DNA from: Butyrivibrio sp. Su6 | GTDB lineage: Bacteria > Bacillota > Clostridia > Lachnospirales > Lachnospiraceae | DNA length: 64,000 nucleotides | Assembly: GCF_900108105.1 (NCBI RefSeq) | Contig: NZ_FNUR01000013.1 | Location: 1 to 64,000, forward strand | Reading direction: 5' to 3' | Part shown: positions 1 to 8,712 of the stretch, in pieces | Position numbering within the stretch: position 1 is the stretch's first letter | Layout: the number at the start of each line of letters is the position of its first letter | The notes under the pieces: model-generated | Seen by the model: only the letters and a program-made list of their open reading frames with translations | Told to the model about the DNA's origin: nothing | The model's database searches: none | Position numbers and translations under genes: made by a program

Positions 1-121
<121 letters not shown>

Positions 122-322
122 AAAAGTTTGATCAGGCTAGAACTAAGCTTGGCTTTTGTTCTGTCCGTTATTTACTAAATCTTTGTTCTGAATAAATTCT
201 CTTTTGCATTGGTCTTGCGAATTGCTTCGCAATGCTCATTGCTTTTTGGAATTTTTCAGGGTTGCATTACTGTTTATTTGTCAAGGTGCTTTGTTGTTGT
301 GCTCTTCAGCAGCAACTCATTT

Positions 323-351
323 AGTATATCGCAGCTTCAGATGTTTGTCAA
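323..351 (-). promoter_or_regulatory. rRNA promoter P2 (proximal)
   Basis: On the minus strand there is a TTGACA -35 box (346-351), 17 nt, then TATACT (323-328). This is close to the sigma-A consensus and faces 16S, giving a leader of roughly 195 nt. Confidence 0.85.
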
Positions 352-449
352 CAACTTTTTTAAATTATTTTTTTGAGTTTTTTCAAACTCATTTTTGAAA
401 ACCGCTTAATTCTCGGCTTTCTTGCCCCTCTCTCAAGCGGGCAAAAGTT

Positions 450-478
450 ATTATAGCAAAGGGCCATACCAAATGCAA
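450..478 (-). promoter_or_regulatory. rRNA promoter P1 (distal)
   Basis: On the minus strand TTGCAT (473-478), 17 nt, TATAAT (450-455), facing 16S. With P2 it forms the tandem promoter arrangement usual for rRNA operons. A T-rich stretch lies upstream at 481-515. Confidence 0.8.
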
Positions 479-570
479 CAACTTTTTTGAGAAATTTTTA
501 TAAATGTTTTTTATACATTATCTAGTAGCATTTTCTGGCTAAACTACTATTCTTTGTGGTCGCATAATCC

Positions 571-601
571 TTGTGCAATACATAGGCATAAATTGTATAA
601 T
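571..601 (+). promoter_or_regulatory. Promoter candidate for MATE gene
   Basis: A perfect -10 box TATAAT (596-601) lies 32 nt before the start codon. The only -35-like hexamer is TTGTGC (571-576) at a long 19-nt spacing, so the -35 assignment is weak. Confidence 0.45.
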
Positions 602-633
602 GAAGAAAATCAAAAGAATCAATAGGGTGATCT

Positions 634-1980
634 ATGCAAAACACAAGGACAAAAACAAGAAACATGACAGAGGGATCCATTATAAAGCAAATCCTTCTGT
701 TCTCAATACCACTGATGTTTGGAAACATTTTCCAGATGCTGTACAACACCGTTGACTCCATAGTTGTTGGAAATTATGTAGGAAAAGAAGCATTGGCTGC
801 AGTTGGTTCCACATCCATGATCGTCAACATGCTGGTGTTTTTCTTTAATGGCTTTTCAATAGGTGCAGGAGTTGTCATCTCAAGATTCTTTGGAGCAAAG
901 AATTCAGACAGACTACATGCTGCTATTGAGACTACCATTACCACAACTTTCCTATTCTGCATCATTTTTACAGCAATAGGGTACTTTGGAGTTGATCCAA
1001 TGTTAAGATTTATGAAGACTCCAGAAGATGTCTTTGGGCAGGCTCAGATTTATTTGCAGATCTATTTTCTGGGTTTTTCCGGGCTACTTATATATAATAT
1101 GGGAAGCGCTATACTCAGGGCTGTCGGAGACACTACCCGCCCTCTGCTGTTTCTAATGTTCACAAGTATAATGAATATTATTTTAGATATCCTGTTTGTT
1201 AAGTATTTCAGACTCGGCATCAGCGGAGCAGCTTATGCCACAATTATTTCCCAGTTTTTATCTGCTGTTATGGTCCTGATTCTTCTTACTACTTCAAATG
1301 AAATATATAAGTTTATTTGGAGAGATATGAGACTTGATAAGGATATCCTTAAGAGCATTTTCATAGTTGGACTCCCCGCCGGAATACAGTCCGTCATAAC
1401 GGCATTTTCAAATGTCTTTGTCCAGTCTTATATAAATCACTTCGGTTCCAGTTGTATGGCGGGATGGAGCAGTTACAACAAGCTTGATACTTTTATAATG
1501 CTGCCTATGTCGAGTATGGCAATGGCTGCAACCACCTTTGTAAGTCAGAATATAGGCGCCGGTAAAAATGAGAGGGCCTCAAGAGGAACCAGAGTAACTC
1601 TCTTATTGGCAGTTGGCGTTACCGTTGTTATTGCTGCCCTTTTATTTGCTTTTGCAGAACCTGCAATCGGCTGGTTTTCTAAAGACCAATCAGTTATAGA
1701 CTTCGGAGCTCTCTTCATTCACGCAAATGTCTTTTTCCTGATTGCAAACTGCGTGAATCACACACTTGCCGGTGCCCTGAGAGGACGCGGCGATTCCAAA
1801 GGGCCAATGTTCATAATGATTGGCTGCTTTGTTGTTATCAGACAAATATACCTCTTTGTAGTAACCAGGTATATAGACAATACACCTCTTCTTGTTGGCC
1901 TCGGATATCCTGTAGGCTGGGTTACCTGCTGTATTACAGAGCTTATATACTATCGTATCAAATGGGGAAAAAAAGACTAA
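634..1980 (+). CDS. MATE family efflux transporter
   Basis: A 448-residue integral membrane protein with about 12 hydrophobic segments. The N-terminal motif around residues 20-70 (IPLMFGNIFQMLYNTVDSIVVGNYVG) is typical of the MATE multidrug/toxin extrusion family, which exports drugs or metabolites in exchange for Na+ or H+. The repeated half-domain is visible: SIPLMFGNIFQ in the first half and VGLPAGIQSVITAFSNVF in the second. Length matches the family. The ATG at 634 follows AGGGTGA. The gene is monocistronic: it diverges from the rRNA operon and ends at a terminator before an opposing tRNA. Substrate cannot be predicted. A second MATE gene runs off the right end of the window. Confidence 0.93.
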   Translation: MQNTRTKTRNMTEGSIIKQILLFSIPLMFGNIFQMLYNTVDSIVVGNYVGKEALAAVGSTSMIVNMLVFFFNGFSIGAGVVISRFFGAKNSDRLHAAIETTITTTFLFCIIFTAIGYFGVDPMLRFMKTPEDVFGQAQIYLQIYFLGFSGLLIYNMGSAILRAVGDTTRPLLFLMFTSIMNIILDILFVKYFRLGISGAAYATIISQFLSAVMVLILLTTSNEIYKFIWRDMRLDKDILKSIFIVGLPAGIQSVITAFSNVFVQSYINHFGSSCMAGWSSYNKLDTFIMLPMSSMAMAATTFVSQNIGAGKNERASRGTRVTLLLAVGVTVVIAALLFAFAEPAIGWFSKDQSVIDFGALFIHANVFFLIANCVNHTLAGALRGRGDSKGPMFIMIGCFVVIRQIYLFVVTRYIDNTPLLVGLGYPVGWVTCCITELIYYRIKWGKKD

Positions 1981-1990
1981 AAGAGATAAC

Positions 1991-2022
1991 AAAAAAAGCT
2001 CGCAAAACTGCGAGCTATTTTT
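1991..2022. terminator. Bidirectional intrinsic terminator
   Basis: Perfect 8-bp stem AGCTCGCA/TGCGAGCT (1997-2004 with 2009-2016) and 4-nt loop, with an A-run on the left and a T-run on the right. It can stop both the MATE transcript and the opposing tRNA-Ser transcript. Confidence 0.85.
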
Positions 2023-2024
2023 AA

Positions 2025-2112
2025 CGGAGAAAGCGGGATTTGAACCCGCGCACCGCGCGAACGGTCTACACCCTTAGCAGGGGCGCCTCTTCAGCCACTT
2101 GAGTATTTCTCC
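2025..2112 (-). tRNA. tRNA-Ser (anticodon GCU)
   Basis: An 88-nt class II tRNA on the minus strand. Acceptor arms GGAGAAA and TTTCTCC pair, with discriminator G. The anticodon loop reads CTGCTAA (GCT, decoding AGC/AGU). A long variable arm is present, as expected for tRNA-Ser, and the T arm carries GGGTTCAAATCCC. No CCA is encoded. Confidence 0.95.
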
Positions 2113-2185
2113 ATGCCTGAATCCCTCTACCAATATGTGGTTTTGAATTCATGCGTCTATGTCTAATAACCAAGACGCAAATGTA

Positions 2186-2214
2186 ATTATACAAAGACCC
2201 AAAGGCTTTGTCAA
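2186..2214 (-). promoter_or_regulatory. Consensus promoter of tRNA-Ser
   Basis: Minus strand TTGACA (2209-2214), 17 nt, TATAAT (2186-2191): a perfect sigma-A promoter. It leaves a leader of about 65 nt containing a 7-bp stem, TGCGTCT/AGACGCA (about 2152-2180). Confidence 0.88.
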
Positions 2215-2232
2215 TTGTTTTCTCACTATTTA

Positions 2233-2850
2233 TTATATACCATATTTCTTTAAATCAACTTTTCCATTTATAACTTCAACGCCTTCTTTTAAAAGAAGAC
2301 TCTCCTGCACACCTTCTCCAAAAGCAAAATTGCCGGCAAGCTTTCCCTGTGAATTAACCACTCTAAAGCATGGTATGTTATCAGGGTCTGGGTTGTTATG
2401 CAAGGCATTCCCAACAGCCCTGCACATTCTCTTATTTCCCGCCATTTCTGCAACCTGTCCATATGTAGCAACATGACCTTTTGGAATTCTTTTCACAGCT
2501 TCATATATCCTTTTTGTAGGCGAGTCTGTAATAAGATCATAGCTGTGCCCTATCATTTTCTTTATTTCTTCATCCGGGATAGTGCCATCAAGTATTACCG
2601 TATTCCAGTGCTCTTTATTCTGATGATACGCAGGGATAACAGAATCATACGCCTTACGCCACAAATCCCGCCAGTCAGGGTCAACCTTCACGTTGATATT
2701 TATATATCCATCTTTTTCATATGTCCATAAAAAGGCTTTCTTACTACCCTTTACTCTGACAAGCTGCCAATTTTGCTCTCTAAATGGTGCTTCCTTATAT
2801 GTATCAGGAAAGGACAAACCATACTGTATAACTTCTTCTCTAGTCTTCAT
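2233..2850 (-). CDS. YjbR/MmcQ domain fused to MGMT-like DNA alkyltransferase domain
   Basis: About 205 residues. The N-terminal half (about 1-100) resembles the MmcQ/YjbR (CyaY-like) fold, with the FPDTYKEAPF start and the WRDLWRKAYDSVIPAYHQNKEHWNTV region. The C-terminal half resembles the DNA-binding domain of O6-methylguanine-DNA methyltransferase: KRIPKGHVATYGQVAEMAG followed by RAVGNALHNNP. The active-site motif, usually PCHRV, reads PCFRV near residue 160, so the acceptor Cys is kept but its His partner is replaced. The likely role is repair or recognition of alkylated guanine. I prefer the ATG at 2850, which has AGGGA about 8 nt upstream, over a TTG two codons earlier. It lies downstream of the fumarase genes and may share their transcript. 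Confidence 0.8.
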   Translation of the reverse strand: MKTREEVIQYGLSFPDTYKEAPFREQNWQLVRVKGSKKAFLWTYEKDGYININVKVDPDWRDLWRKAYDSVIPAYHQNKEHWNTVILDGTIPDEEIKKMIGHSYDLITDSPTKRIYEAVKRIPKGHVATYGQVAEMAGNKRMCRAVGNALHNNPDPDNIPCFRVVNSQGKLAGNFAFGEGVQESLLLKEGVEVINGKVDLKKYGI

Positions 2851-2874
2851 TTTCAATTCCCTAATCGCACAGTT

Positions 2875-3441
2875 TTAATCTAAATTATATTTCTTCCCTG
2901 CTGTCTCATAGAGGTTGTTTCCCATGGAGTCAATGACTACTATTGCCGGGAATCTCTCGACTTTGAGCTTTCTGATGGCTTCGGTGCCAAGGTCATCGTA
3001 AGCAATTACTTCTGACTCTACGATAGCTTTGGACAAAAGAGCTCCTGCTCCACCTATGGCAGCAAAATAAACTGCGTCGTTTCTGACTATGGCATCTATT
3101 ACTTCTTTTGACCTTTTTCCTTTGCCTATCATCCCACTAAGGCCAAGATCAAGAAGTGCCGGTGCATACTTGTCCATACGGCTTGCTGTTGTTGGGCCTG
3201 CTGAACCTATTGGTCGACCTTCTCTTGCAGGTGATGGCCCCATATAGTATATGAGGTTTCCCTCCATATCAATAGGGAGCTTTTCTCCTTTTGCAAGCGC
3301 TTCAGACATTCGCTTATGGGCTGCATCTCTTGCCGTGTATATAGTTCCTGTAATATAAACCATATCACCTGCCTTAAGTTCCTTCATTTTATTCTTATCT
3401 ACGGGAGCCTGAATTTCTATATCCATATTGTTATCTTCCAT
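2875..3441 (-). CDS. Fumarate hydratase class I, beta (C-terminal) subunit
   Basis: 188 residues matching the C-terminal domain of class I fumarase/L(+)-tartrate dehydratase. Visible signatures are GPTTASRMDKY, the KGKRSKEV segment and AIGGAGALLSKAI. With the alpha subunit encoded just upstream it forms the [4Fe-4S] enzyme that interconverts fumarate and L-malate in the cytoplasm. The split two-gene form is usual in anaerobic Firmicutes. The first ATG (3441) has a poor ribosome binding site; an in-frame ATG at 3426 has GGAAG 8 nt upstream and could be the real start. Tartrate dehydratase is an alternative reading, because the families are hard to separate by eye. Confidence 0.88.
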   Translation of the reverse strand: MEDNNMDIEIQAPVDKNKMKELKAGDMVYITGTIYTARDAAHKRMSEALAKGEKLPIDMEGNLIYYMGPSPAREGRPIGSAGPTTASRMDKYAPALLDLGLSGMIGKGKRSKEVIDAIVRNDAVYFAAIGGAGALLSKAIVESEVIAYDDLGTEAIRKLKVERFPAIVVIDSMGNNLYETAGKKYNLD

Positions 3442-3468
3442 ATTCTTTAAATTATGTGTTTTTCATTA

Positions 3469-4311
3469 TTACAGTGTCTTCGTCACATGTCTGTTCACAT
3501 GGCAGCATATATTTACTGCCACAGGAAGTCCTGCAATATGAGTTGCGTAGGTATTGATGTTTACTGCAAGAGCAGTTATCTTGCCGCCAAGACCAGCAGG
3601 CCCAATTCCTGTCATGTTGATCAATTCGAGAATCTCTTTTTCCATTTCACAGACGTATTCTATCTCAGAATGCTCTCCGACAGGTCTTGTCAGTGCCTCT
3701 TTTGCCATTTCAGCGCACTTCTCAAAGGTTCCACCAATTCCAACTCCCACTACCATAGGTGGACAAGCATTCGGCCCCGCATCTCTTACAGCCCTGACAA
3801 CTGCTGCTTTGACGCCTTCTTCTCCGTCAGCTGGTTTTAGCATGAATACACGGCTCATATTCTCTGAACCAAAGCCCTTAGGTGCACAGGTGATTGTAAC
3901 CTTATCACCAGGAACTATGTCATAATGAACGACAGCAGGTGTATTATCCTTTGTGTTCTCTCTTATCAGCGGATCTCCCACAACTGACTTCCTAAGATAA
4001 CCTTCTGTATATCCCTGGCGAACGCCTTCATTTATTGCGTCATTTAAGTCTCCACCTACAAAGTGTACATCCTGTCCTATCTTAAAAAAGAACACTGCCA
4101 TTCCGGTGTCCTGGCATATGGGAATCTGATCACTTTCTGCTATCTTCAAATTTTCCTGAAGCTGAGTAAAAATCTTCTTCCCAAGTTCAGAGTCTTCTTC
4201 CTTTTCTGCCTTATCAAGAGCTCTCTGCATATCAGGAGAAAGCCTGTAATTGGCGCTGATGCACATATCTTTTACTGTCTGTGTTATTTCTGAAACGTTG
4301 ATCTCGCGCAT
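3469..4311 (-). CDS. Fumarate hydratase class I, alpha (N-terminal) subunit
   Basis: 280 residues. It carries the cysteine motifs expected to hold the [4Fe-4S] cluster: ICQDTGMAVFF near residue 62, NACPPMVVGVGIGG near 190 and NICCHVNRH near the C-terminus. The enzyme hydrates fumarate to malate. Start ATG at 4311 has AAGGG 7-8 nt upstream. The beta subunit follows after 27 nt, so the two are almost certainly cotranscribed. In this kind of organism the enzyme serves the reductive or split TCA branch. Confidence 0.9.
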   Translation of the reverse strand: MREINVSEITQTVKDMCISANYRLSPDMQRALDKAEKEEDSELGKKIFTQLQENLKIAESDQIPICQDTGMAVFFFKIGQDVHFVGGDLNDAINEGVRQGYTEGYLRKSVVGDPLIRENTKDNTPAVVHYDIVPGDKVTITCAPKGFGSENMSRVFMLKPADGEEGVKAAVVRAVRDAGPNACPPMVVGVGIGGTFEKCAEMAKEALTRPVGEHSEIEYVCEMEKEILELINMTGIGPAGLGGKITALAVNINTYATHIAGLPVAVNICCHVNRHVTKTL

Positions 4312-4351
4312 ATAAAACCCTTCTATGTCGTTTTTTATTCTTTATTTATAC

Positions 4352-4387
4352 AAAAAATAAGTAGACCCACAATGTGTGAATCTACTT
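4352..4387 (-). terminator. Intrinsic terminator of the HIT/rhomboid unit
   Basis: Arms AAGTAGA/TCTACTT (4359-4365 with 4381-4387) plus an inner CACA/TGTG pairing, followed on the minus strand by a T-rich run. It lies just past the HIT gene stop. Confidence 0.75.
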
Positions 4388-4396
4388 AATATAATA

Positions 4397-4801
4397 TCAG
4401 CCAATAATTGTATCTTTTATCTGAACAAGTTCTTCTGCCGAAGGACTTGTAGGATTCCAAAGAATCTTTTGTCCGTCATTTTCATATCTTGGAATTACGT
4501 GAAGATGAAAATGCATAACAGTCTGACCTGCTACAGGTCCGTTGTTCTGCACAAGATTAAGTCCATCGCATGCAAGCTTCTCTTTCATAAGACCTGCTAC
4601 TTTTTTAGCAACTTTAATTGCTCCTGCTGCCTTTTCTTCAGGGATTTCAAAAAGATCTGCGTAATGCTCCTTAGGAAGGACCAATGCGTGTCCCTTTGTG
4701 GCAGGGCCGTTGTCCAAAATTACTCTGAAATCGTTATCCTCATATATTGTGTTTGATGGAATCTCTCCATTTGCAATTTTACAAAAAATACATCCGTCCA
4801 T
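4397..4801 (-). CDS. HIT family nucleotide-binding protein
   Basis: 134 residues. It opens with the CIFCKIANGEIPS motif of the HINT branch and has the histidine triad MHFHLHVIPRY near residues 97-107. Members hydrolyse purine nucleotide phosphoramidates such as adenosine 5'-monophosphoramidate; the in vivo role is usually unclear. Start ATG at 4801 has GGAGGG upstream. It overlaps the stop of the rhomboid gene by one base (TAATG), which indicates translational coupling. A terminator follows. Confidence 0.93.
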   Translation of the reverse strand: MDGCIFCKIANGEIPSNTIYEDNDFRVILDNGPATKGHALVLPKEHYADLFEIPEEKAAGAIKVAKKVAGLMKEKLACDGLNLVQNNGPVAGQTVMHFHLHVIPRYENDGQKILWNPTSPSAEELVQIKDTIIG

Positions 4802-5433
4802 TATGCCAAGCCCTCCATAACTTTATTATTGCTAAATACTACTATATTAATAACTCCCAGCACAAATCCTGTAAGGAATCCTCCCAGATGTGCCGGTGTA
4901 TTTGCCCCTTTTTGAAAAAAGCATGCTTCAACTACAAACACCAATAAAAACAGCATTCTTACAGCAGTTCCTCTATTCTTTAAAAAGGTCTTTCTGTTGG
5001 CTATGATCCAGGCAGATAAAAAACCTACGATTCCCATGATAGCACCGCTTGCTCCAATAGAAAACCATGTAAGATTATTTCTGACCTCATATGCCATGGA
5101 GAGGATGTTACCAAAGAATCCCGATAGCATGTAAAGAACTACATAATAAATATGACCTGTGTAATTCTCAACAACCGCTCCAACAAGAATCAAAATAGCC
5201 ATATTGTTGCAGATATGGTCGATATCTGCATGGAGAAACATGGCCGTGAAAATCCTGTAAAACTCTCCCTCGCCCAATATTCTCTCAGTTACCATGGCAC
5301 CGTCAGCATACATCCATTTGGCAAAGTGCTGACTCATAATAAATATGATCACATTCAAAAGAAATATGGCAATACTAATGTAAGCATGTTTATAGATTTG
5401 TTTCTGTCTTTCCCAAAATTCTTCTTCCTGCAT
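4801..5433 (-). CDS. Rhomboid family intramembrane serine protease
   Basis: About 210 residues with six hydrophobic segments. The catalytic serine motif GASGAIMG and a later AHLGGF histidine form the Ser-His dyad that rhomboids use to cleave transmembrane substrates within the bilayer. ADIDHICNNM supplies the conserved His/Asn of TM2. I prefer the ATG at 5433, which has a GGTGA about 7 nt upstream, over a TTG four codons earlier. It is the first gene of a pair with HIT. Its substrate is unknown. Confidence 0.9.
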   Translation of the reverse strand: MQEEEFWERQKQIYKHAYISIAIFLLNVIIFIMSQHFAKWMYADGAMVTERILGEGEFYRIFTAMFLHADIDHICNNMAILILVGAVVENYTGHIYYVVLYMLSGFFGNILSMAYEVRNNLTWFSIGASGAIMGIVGFLSAWIIANRKTFLKNRGTAVRMLFLLVFVVEACFFQKGANTPAHLGGFLTGFVLGVINIVVFSNNKVMEGLA

Positions 5434-5451
5434 ATATGTCACCAAAAATTA

Positions 5452-6468
5452 TCAGCCTTTTGTTTCCATAAGTTCAAAGAGTTGATCCATGCTTCTAAGG
5501 AGTTTAAAATCTCCCTTCATCTTTATGCTTCCGGCCATAAAGGCTCTTTGGAATGTCATATGACCATCAAGGATTTCTTCGAAAATTTTCTGGTCTGTGG
5601 AAATAACCACGTCGCACCCTTCCTCTTCAGCCACACGACAGCTGCACTTTGAATTGTTTATATCGATAATGATGGGTTTAAGTTTTCCTCCATCAATAAA
5701 GTTTATTCTGTACTTGGCATTTATGCCTGCCACAGGAGTAAACTTCTTTAAAAGAACTTTCGCATATTCCTCAGAATTACCTGATGCTGCGCCATCCTGG
5801 CCCATCTTATCCCTGAAGATGCTTGCAAGTTCCTGAAGATCTTCTTTTTGTTTTTTTACATATTTATCATCTGATGCATATTCAGAAAGTTGCTCAGACT
5901 CCTGAGGTGTCAGATCAATGCTGTTGGCGATTGCAACTTTATTGATAACCGCCTGATTGCTGGCAGGGAAAACAGGCATCTTTTGATTTATGGTCCTGTA
6001 AATGTTTTCAGCTTTTTTATCTATTATCTTGGTATACTCAGGGCTGTTCTCCAGCTTTGTTGTATCAGCGATGTATCCGCATATTCCCTCGCAAGGAAGT
6101 CCCCCAAGCATCTCCCAGGCAGCTGCAAGGCTCATCATGCCTTCGCGTTCTCCATGAGTTGTAGACATGACAACCGGTGCCATGTATATCTGCTTTATCT
6201 TCTCTTTGTCGCCATAGAGCCAGCAGGCATCCAAAAACTGCATCATGTAGCCGCCAACACCGAACCATTCAACTGTAGACGCGAGAATAACTCCATCTGC
6301 ATCCTTCAAGGTGTTGGGCAAAGCAGTAATGCCGTTTCTCTGCTCATAGAGATTGTACTGCTGTACCTTAACATTTAATTCCTGTAAAACTGCTGTAATC
6401 TGCGAGATAACGCATAAGGTGGGATCATCGATGATTCCTCGTCCACCGTAATAGATATTAATCTTCAT
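5452..6468 (-). CDS. Flavodoxin-fold oxidoreductase fused to SCP2 sterol-carrier domain
   Basis: 338 residues. The N-terminal part (about 1-180) looks like an NADPH-dependent FMN reductase/flavodoxin-type fold: MKINIYYGGRG, then DADGVILASTVEWFGVGGYMMQFLDACW. The C-terminal part (about 235-338) fits the SCP2 domain, with DGGKLKPIIIDI, a CDVVISTDQKIFEEIL segment and a closing MAGSIKMKGDFKLLRSMDQL. SCP2 domains bind hydrophobic ligands. The start at 6468 has a strong GGAGG. The combination suggests a redox protein acting on a lipophilic compound; the substrate cannot be told from sequence. Confidence 0.75.
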   Translation of the reverse strand: MKINIYYGGRGIIDDPTLCVISQITAVLQELNVKVQQYNLYEQRNGITALPNTLKDADGVILASTVEWFGVGGYMMQFLDACWLYGDKEKIKQIYMAPVVMSTTHGEREGMMSLAAAWEMLGGLPCEGICGYIADTTKLENSPEYTKIIDKKAENIYRTINQKMPVFPASNQAVINKVAIANSIDLTPQESEQLSEYASDDKYVKKQKEDLQELASIFRDKMGQDGAASGNSEEYAKVLLKKFTPVAGINAKYRINFIDGGKLKPIIIDINNSKCSCRVAEEEGCDVVISTDQKIFEEILDGHMTFQRAFMAGSIKMKGDFKLLRSMDQLFELMETKG

Positions 6469-6506
6469 GAATACCCCTCCAACCAGTTAAGGATAGTATA
6501 TCACAT

Positions 6507-7850
6507 TTATCGAAGGTCAAAACATATTCTGCCCAATTTAACTTCATCCCCTTCATCAATATAGGTCTTTTTCTGTGCCGCAATTTTAAGGCCGTTAACA
6601 AAAGAACCATTGGTAGATCCGAGATCGATAAGAGCAATTCCATTCTGATCCTTTACTATCCTGCAATGAAGTCTTGAAACGCTGCTGTCGGGTATAATTC
6701 TGTCAACGCAGCCCTCCATCTTTCCTATTGTTATAGGAAGCTTATCAAGCGCTATGCGTATGGTCTTATCAAGGTTTGTGCTGTATAGAGTCATCTCTTT
6801 TTCTTCATTATCTGTAAGAACTACTGTCTCTGCGTCGCAGTAATCGTTATGAGGTTTGGATGTCATCTCCCCGGAAAAAGAAGACGTTACTCTTACCGGC
6901 GCTCTGTAGGCTTCATAATCTTCGTCATCATAGTCCTCGTAATCTTCAAAGGAGTCGCTATCATCCATTTCTTCTGTAACCTTGTTTTCTTCTACAGACC
7001 TGGAGTCATTCATGGTCTTTATGCCTCCAATAAGCGCCACAGCTCCCGTAATTCCTGATATGAGCATGATGCCTATAGACAAAAGATTCTCTTCCTTAGT
7101 TAATATATAGTTCATTCTCACATACATTATTCCTGCAATAACAGCTATGAACATGAAAAAGAAAAGAATCTGAACCTTTCCACTAAGCTTCCTTTTTGAG
7201 CGCTCCATTCTGCTTTCTTCCACAGGGTCATCCTCAGGCTCATCAAAGCTATACTCATCCTCTGCGTAGAAATCCTCCTCAACCGGCTTTTGCTCTTTTT
7301 CTTCAACATTCTTCCCAAGAACATCTTCAAGAACATCCAAAAAGAGCATCTCTTTTATATGCGCTTTATCGCACAGCTCATAGATCATATCAACAGCGCC
7401 CTCGTCGTCATGATCCACAATATCAAGAAGCTGCTCAGCAAATTCCTCAAAGCTCTTTTGTTCCTTAAGATAGGGGTAATACATAAAGCTGTACTCGCCT
7501 GATGAGAGATTTACGAAAACATTTTTTGTATCCAGAACTATGCCCTCTTCTCCCATGAGAAATTCTGAGAGATTCTCCATCATTTCTTTCATATCTGAGA
7601 GGAGCTTTAAAAGCTGATCTTTACCAAGACCTTTAGCAGAAAACCTGTCAGCAATATTTATCATTGAAGTAATGTCATAATATAAGAAGTTTTCCTGATT
7701 GATTGCTCGTATATTGCACTTTAGAAGTCTTTTTACTCTCCCGCTTTCAAGGATTTTCAGCTGATACTTTGCGTCTTTGTTCTCTTCATCGTTATCACAG
7801 TTGCATACCATGTAGCTATGCTTTAGATCTCTGTAAAATTTAAATTCCAT
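6507..7850 (-). CDS. FHA domain protein with DUF6382-like N-terminus
   Basis: 447 residues, starting at the ATG preceded by AGGAGAAG. Residues 1-180 (MEFKFYRDLKHSYMVC onward) resemble the DUF6382 domain found beside Tad genes in Lachnospiraceae. An acidic linker and two membrane segments lie near 260-315 (ILFFFMFIAVIAGIMYV; SIGIMLISGITGAVAL). A second acidic stretch precedes a C-terminal FHA domain (about 365-447) with SRLHC and STNGSFVNG, the phosphothreonine-binding loops. It is the last gene of the Tad operon, 8 nt after the TadE-like gene, and probably links pilus assembly to Ser/Thr kinase signalling. No kinase gene is present in the window. Confidence 0.85.
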   Translation of the reverse strand: MEFKFYRDLKHSYMVCNCDNDEENKDAKYQLKILESGRVKRLLKCNIRAINQENFLYYDITSMINIADRFSAKGLGKDQLLKLLSDMKEMMENLSEFLMGEEGIVLDTKNVFVNLSSGEYSFMYYPYLKEQKSFEEFAEQLLDIVDHDDEGAVDMIYELCDKAHIKEMLFLDVLEDVLGKNVEEKEQKPVEEDFYAEDEYSFDEPEDDPVEESRMERSKRKLSGKVQILFFFMFIAVIAGIMYVRMNYILTKEENLLSIGIMLISGITGAVALIGGIKTMNDSRSVEENKVTEEMDDSDSFEDYEDYDDEDYEAYRAPVRVTSSFSGEMTSKPHNDYCDAETVVLTDNEEKEMTLYSTNLDKTIRIALDKLPITIGKMEGCVDRIIPDSSVSRLHCRIVKDQNGIALIDLGSTNGSFVNGLKIAAQKKTYIDEGDEVKLGRICFDLR

Positions 7851-7858
7851 TTCTTCTC

Positions 7859-8293
7859 CTATTCCAAAAGTCCTTCCCCAAGATCTTTGTATCTCTTTAT
7901 CTTTCTGATATGCCTGATGCAGTCCAGGTCTTTGGCTCTGCCTGCTGCCATGTAATCCCAACCGGTTTTTGGTTTCAGGAAAAAGTTGCCCATGGCACGG
8001 GTCCGCACATTCGCATATCCTCTGACAATCACTTCATTTCCATTTACCTCTGTCTTTATAACAGGCTTAGTACTCCCAAAATACTTATTTCCCAGCTTCT
8101 CATCTACCTTTAAATACTCTTTCGAATCGGCGATGCTTGTCCTGAATGCCAGAATATACGCATCCTGTGACAATATGCATCTTCCATATAAATAGTAGGC
8201 AAAAGATATTATGATTACGAAAACACATATGACCATAGGCACAATAAGTGAGGCCTCTAAGGTCATATATCCTTTTAATTTACGCAAGCACAC
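7859..8293 (-). CDS. TadE-like pseudopilin
   Basis: 144 residues. A short basic leader ending KLKG is followed by YMTLEASLIVPMVICVFVIIISFAYY, a type IV pilin-like N-terminus with Glu at mature position 5. This fits cleavage by an A24 prepilin peptidase and assembly into or beside the Tad pilus. The GTG at 8293 is needed to keep the leader; the nearer ATG would remove it. The start overlaps the upstream peptidase gene by 14 nt, which supports coupling. The C-terminal two thirds have no recognisable domain. Confidence 0.8.
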   Translation of the reverse strand: MCLRKLKGYMTLEASLIVPMVICVFVIIISFAYYLYGRCILSQDAYILAFRTSIADSKEYLKVDEKLGNKYFGSTKPVIKTEVNGNEVIVRGYANVRTRAMGNFFLKPKTGWDYMAAGRAKDLDCIRHIRKIKRYKDLGEGLLE

Positions 8294-8711
8294 TCACCAC
8301 CATTCCCGCAAATATAAATGGGACAAATGGGAATGTGTCATTTCTTTTTGCCTTTCTTATTGCTATAAGGAAGATTGACATGATTCCACTTGTAAAAAGA
8401 GCTATCGCTATTCCAACAGCAAGTTTACTGATCCCAAAGGTCATACCTATTGCCAGGATTATCAGTCCATCTCCGTAGCCTATGCTCTGACGGCTCAAAA
8501 GAGCCAAAAGCATCATTATCACTCCCGGAACAATGCATACTATAAGGTCATCTATAGTTCTTTTCCCGTTAAATAAAGCTATTGCTCCATCAGAAAGCGA
8601 TAAAAGCGCCATACAAATGACAATCCATATAGATATCTCTTTTTTCCGAATATCAGAAAAAGCGGATAGCAACAGTAAAAATAACTGAGTTATATAAAAA
8701 AACATTTCCAT
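8280..8711 (-). CDS. Prepilin peptidase, A24 family (second copy)
   Basis: About 143 residues, largely hydrophobic. The two catalytic aspartates are visible: SDIRKKEISIW near the N-terminus and the GYGDG motif in the middle (GxGD class). The protein removes leader peptides from prepilins at the membrane; it lacks an N-methylation domain, as is usual for CpaA/TadV types. The ATG at 8711 has GGAGG 5 nt upstream and starts 2 nt after the preceding stop. A second A24 gene heads the operon at 15728-16126. Confidence 0.85.
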   Translation of the reverse strand: MEMFFYITQLFLLLLSAFSDIRKKEISIWIVICMALLSLSDGAIALFNGKRTIDDLIVCIVPGVIMMLLALLSRQSIGYGDGLIILAIGMTFGISKLAVGIAIALFTSGIMSIFLIAIRKAKRNDTFPFVPFIFAGMVVSVLA

Positions 8712-8712
8712 A

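Larger units (their letters stand above)
122..633. other. Intergenic region: rRNA leader plus divergent promoters
   Basis: This 512-bp stretch has no credible protein gene. On the minus strand it holds the transcribed leader of the rRNA operon and two promoters (listed separately). The leader includes a small hairpin with arms ATTGC/GCAAT near 219-235. On the plus strand, 571-633 holds the promoter and ribosome binding site of the MATE gene. I could not pick out a convincing boxA antitermination element. Confidence 0.8.

Noticed and set aside
634-1980. MATE genes at both window ends as a duplicated segment
   Set aside because: The two proteins resemble each other only at family level, and their neighbours differ.
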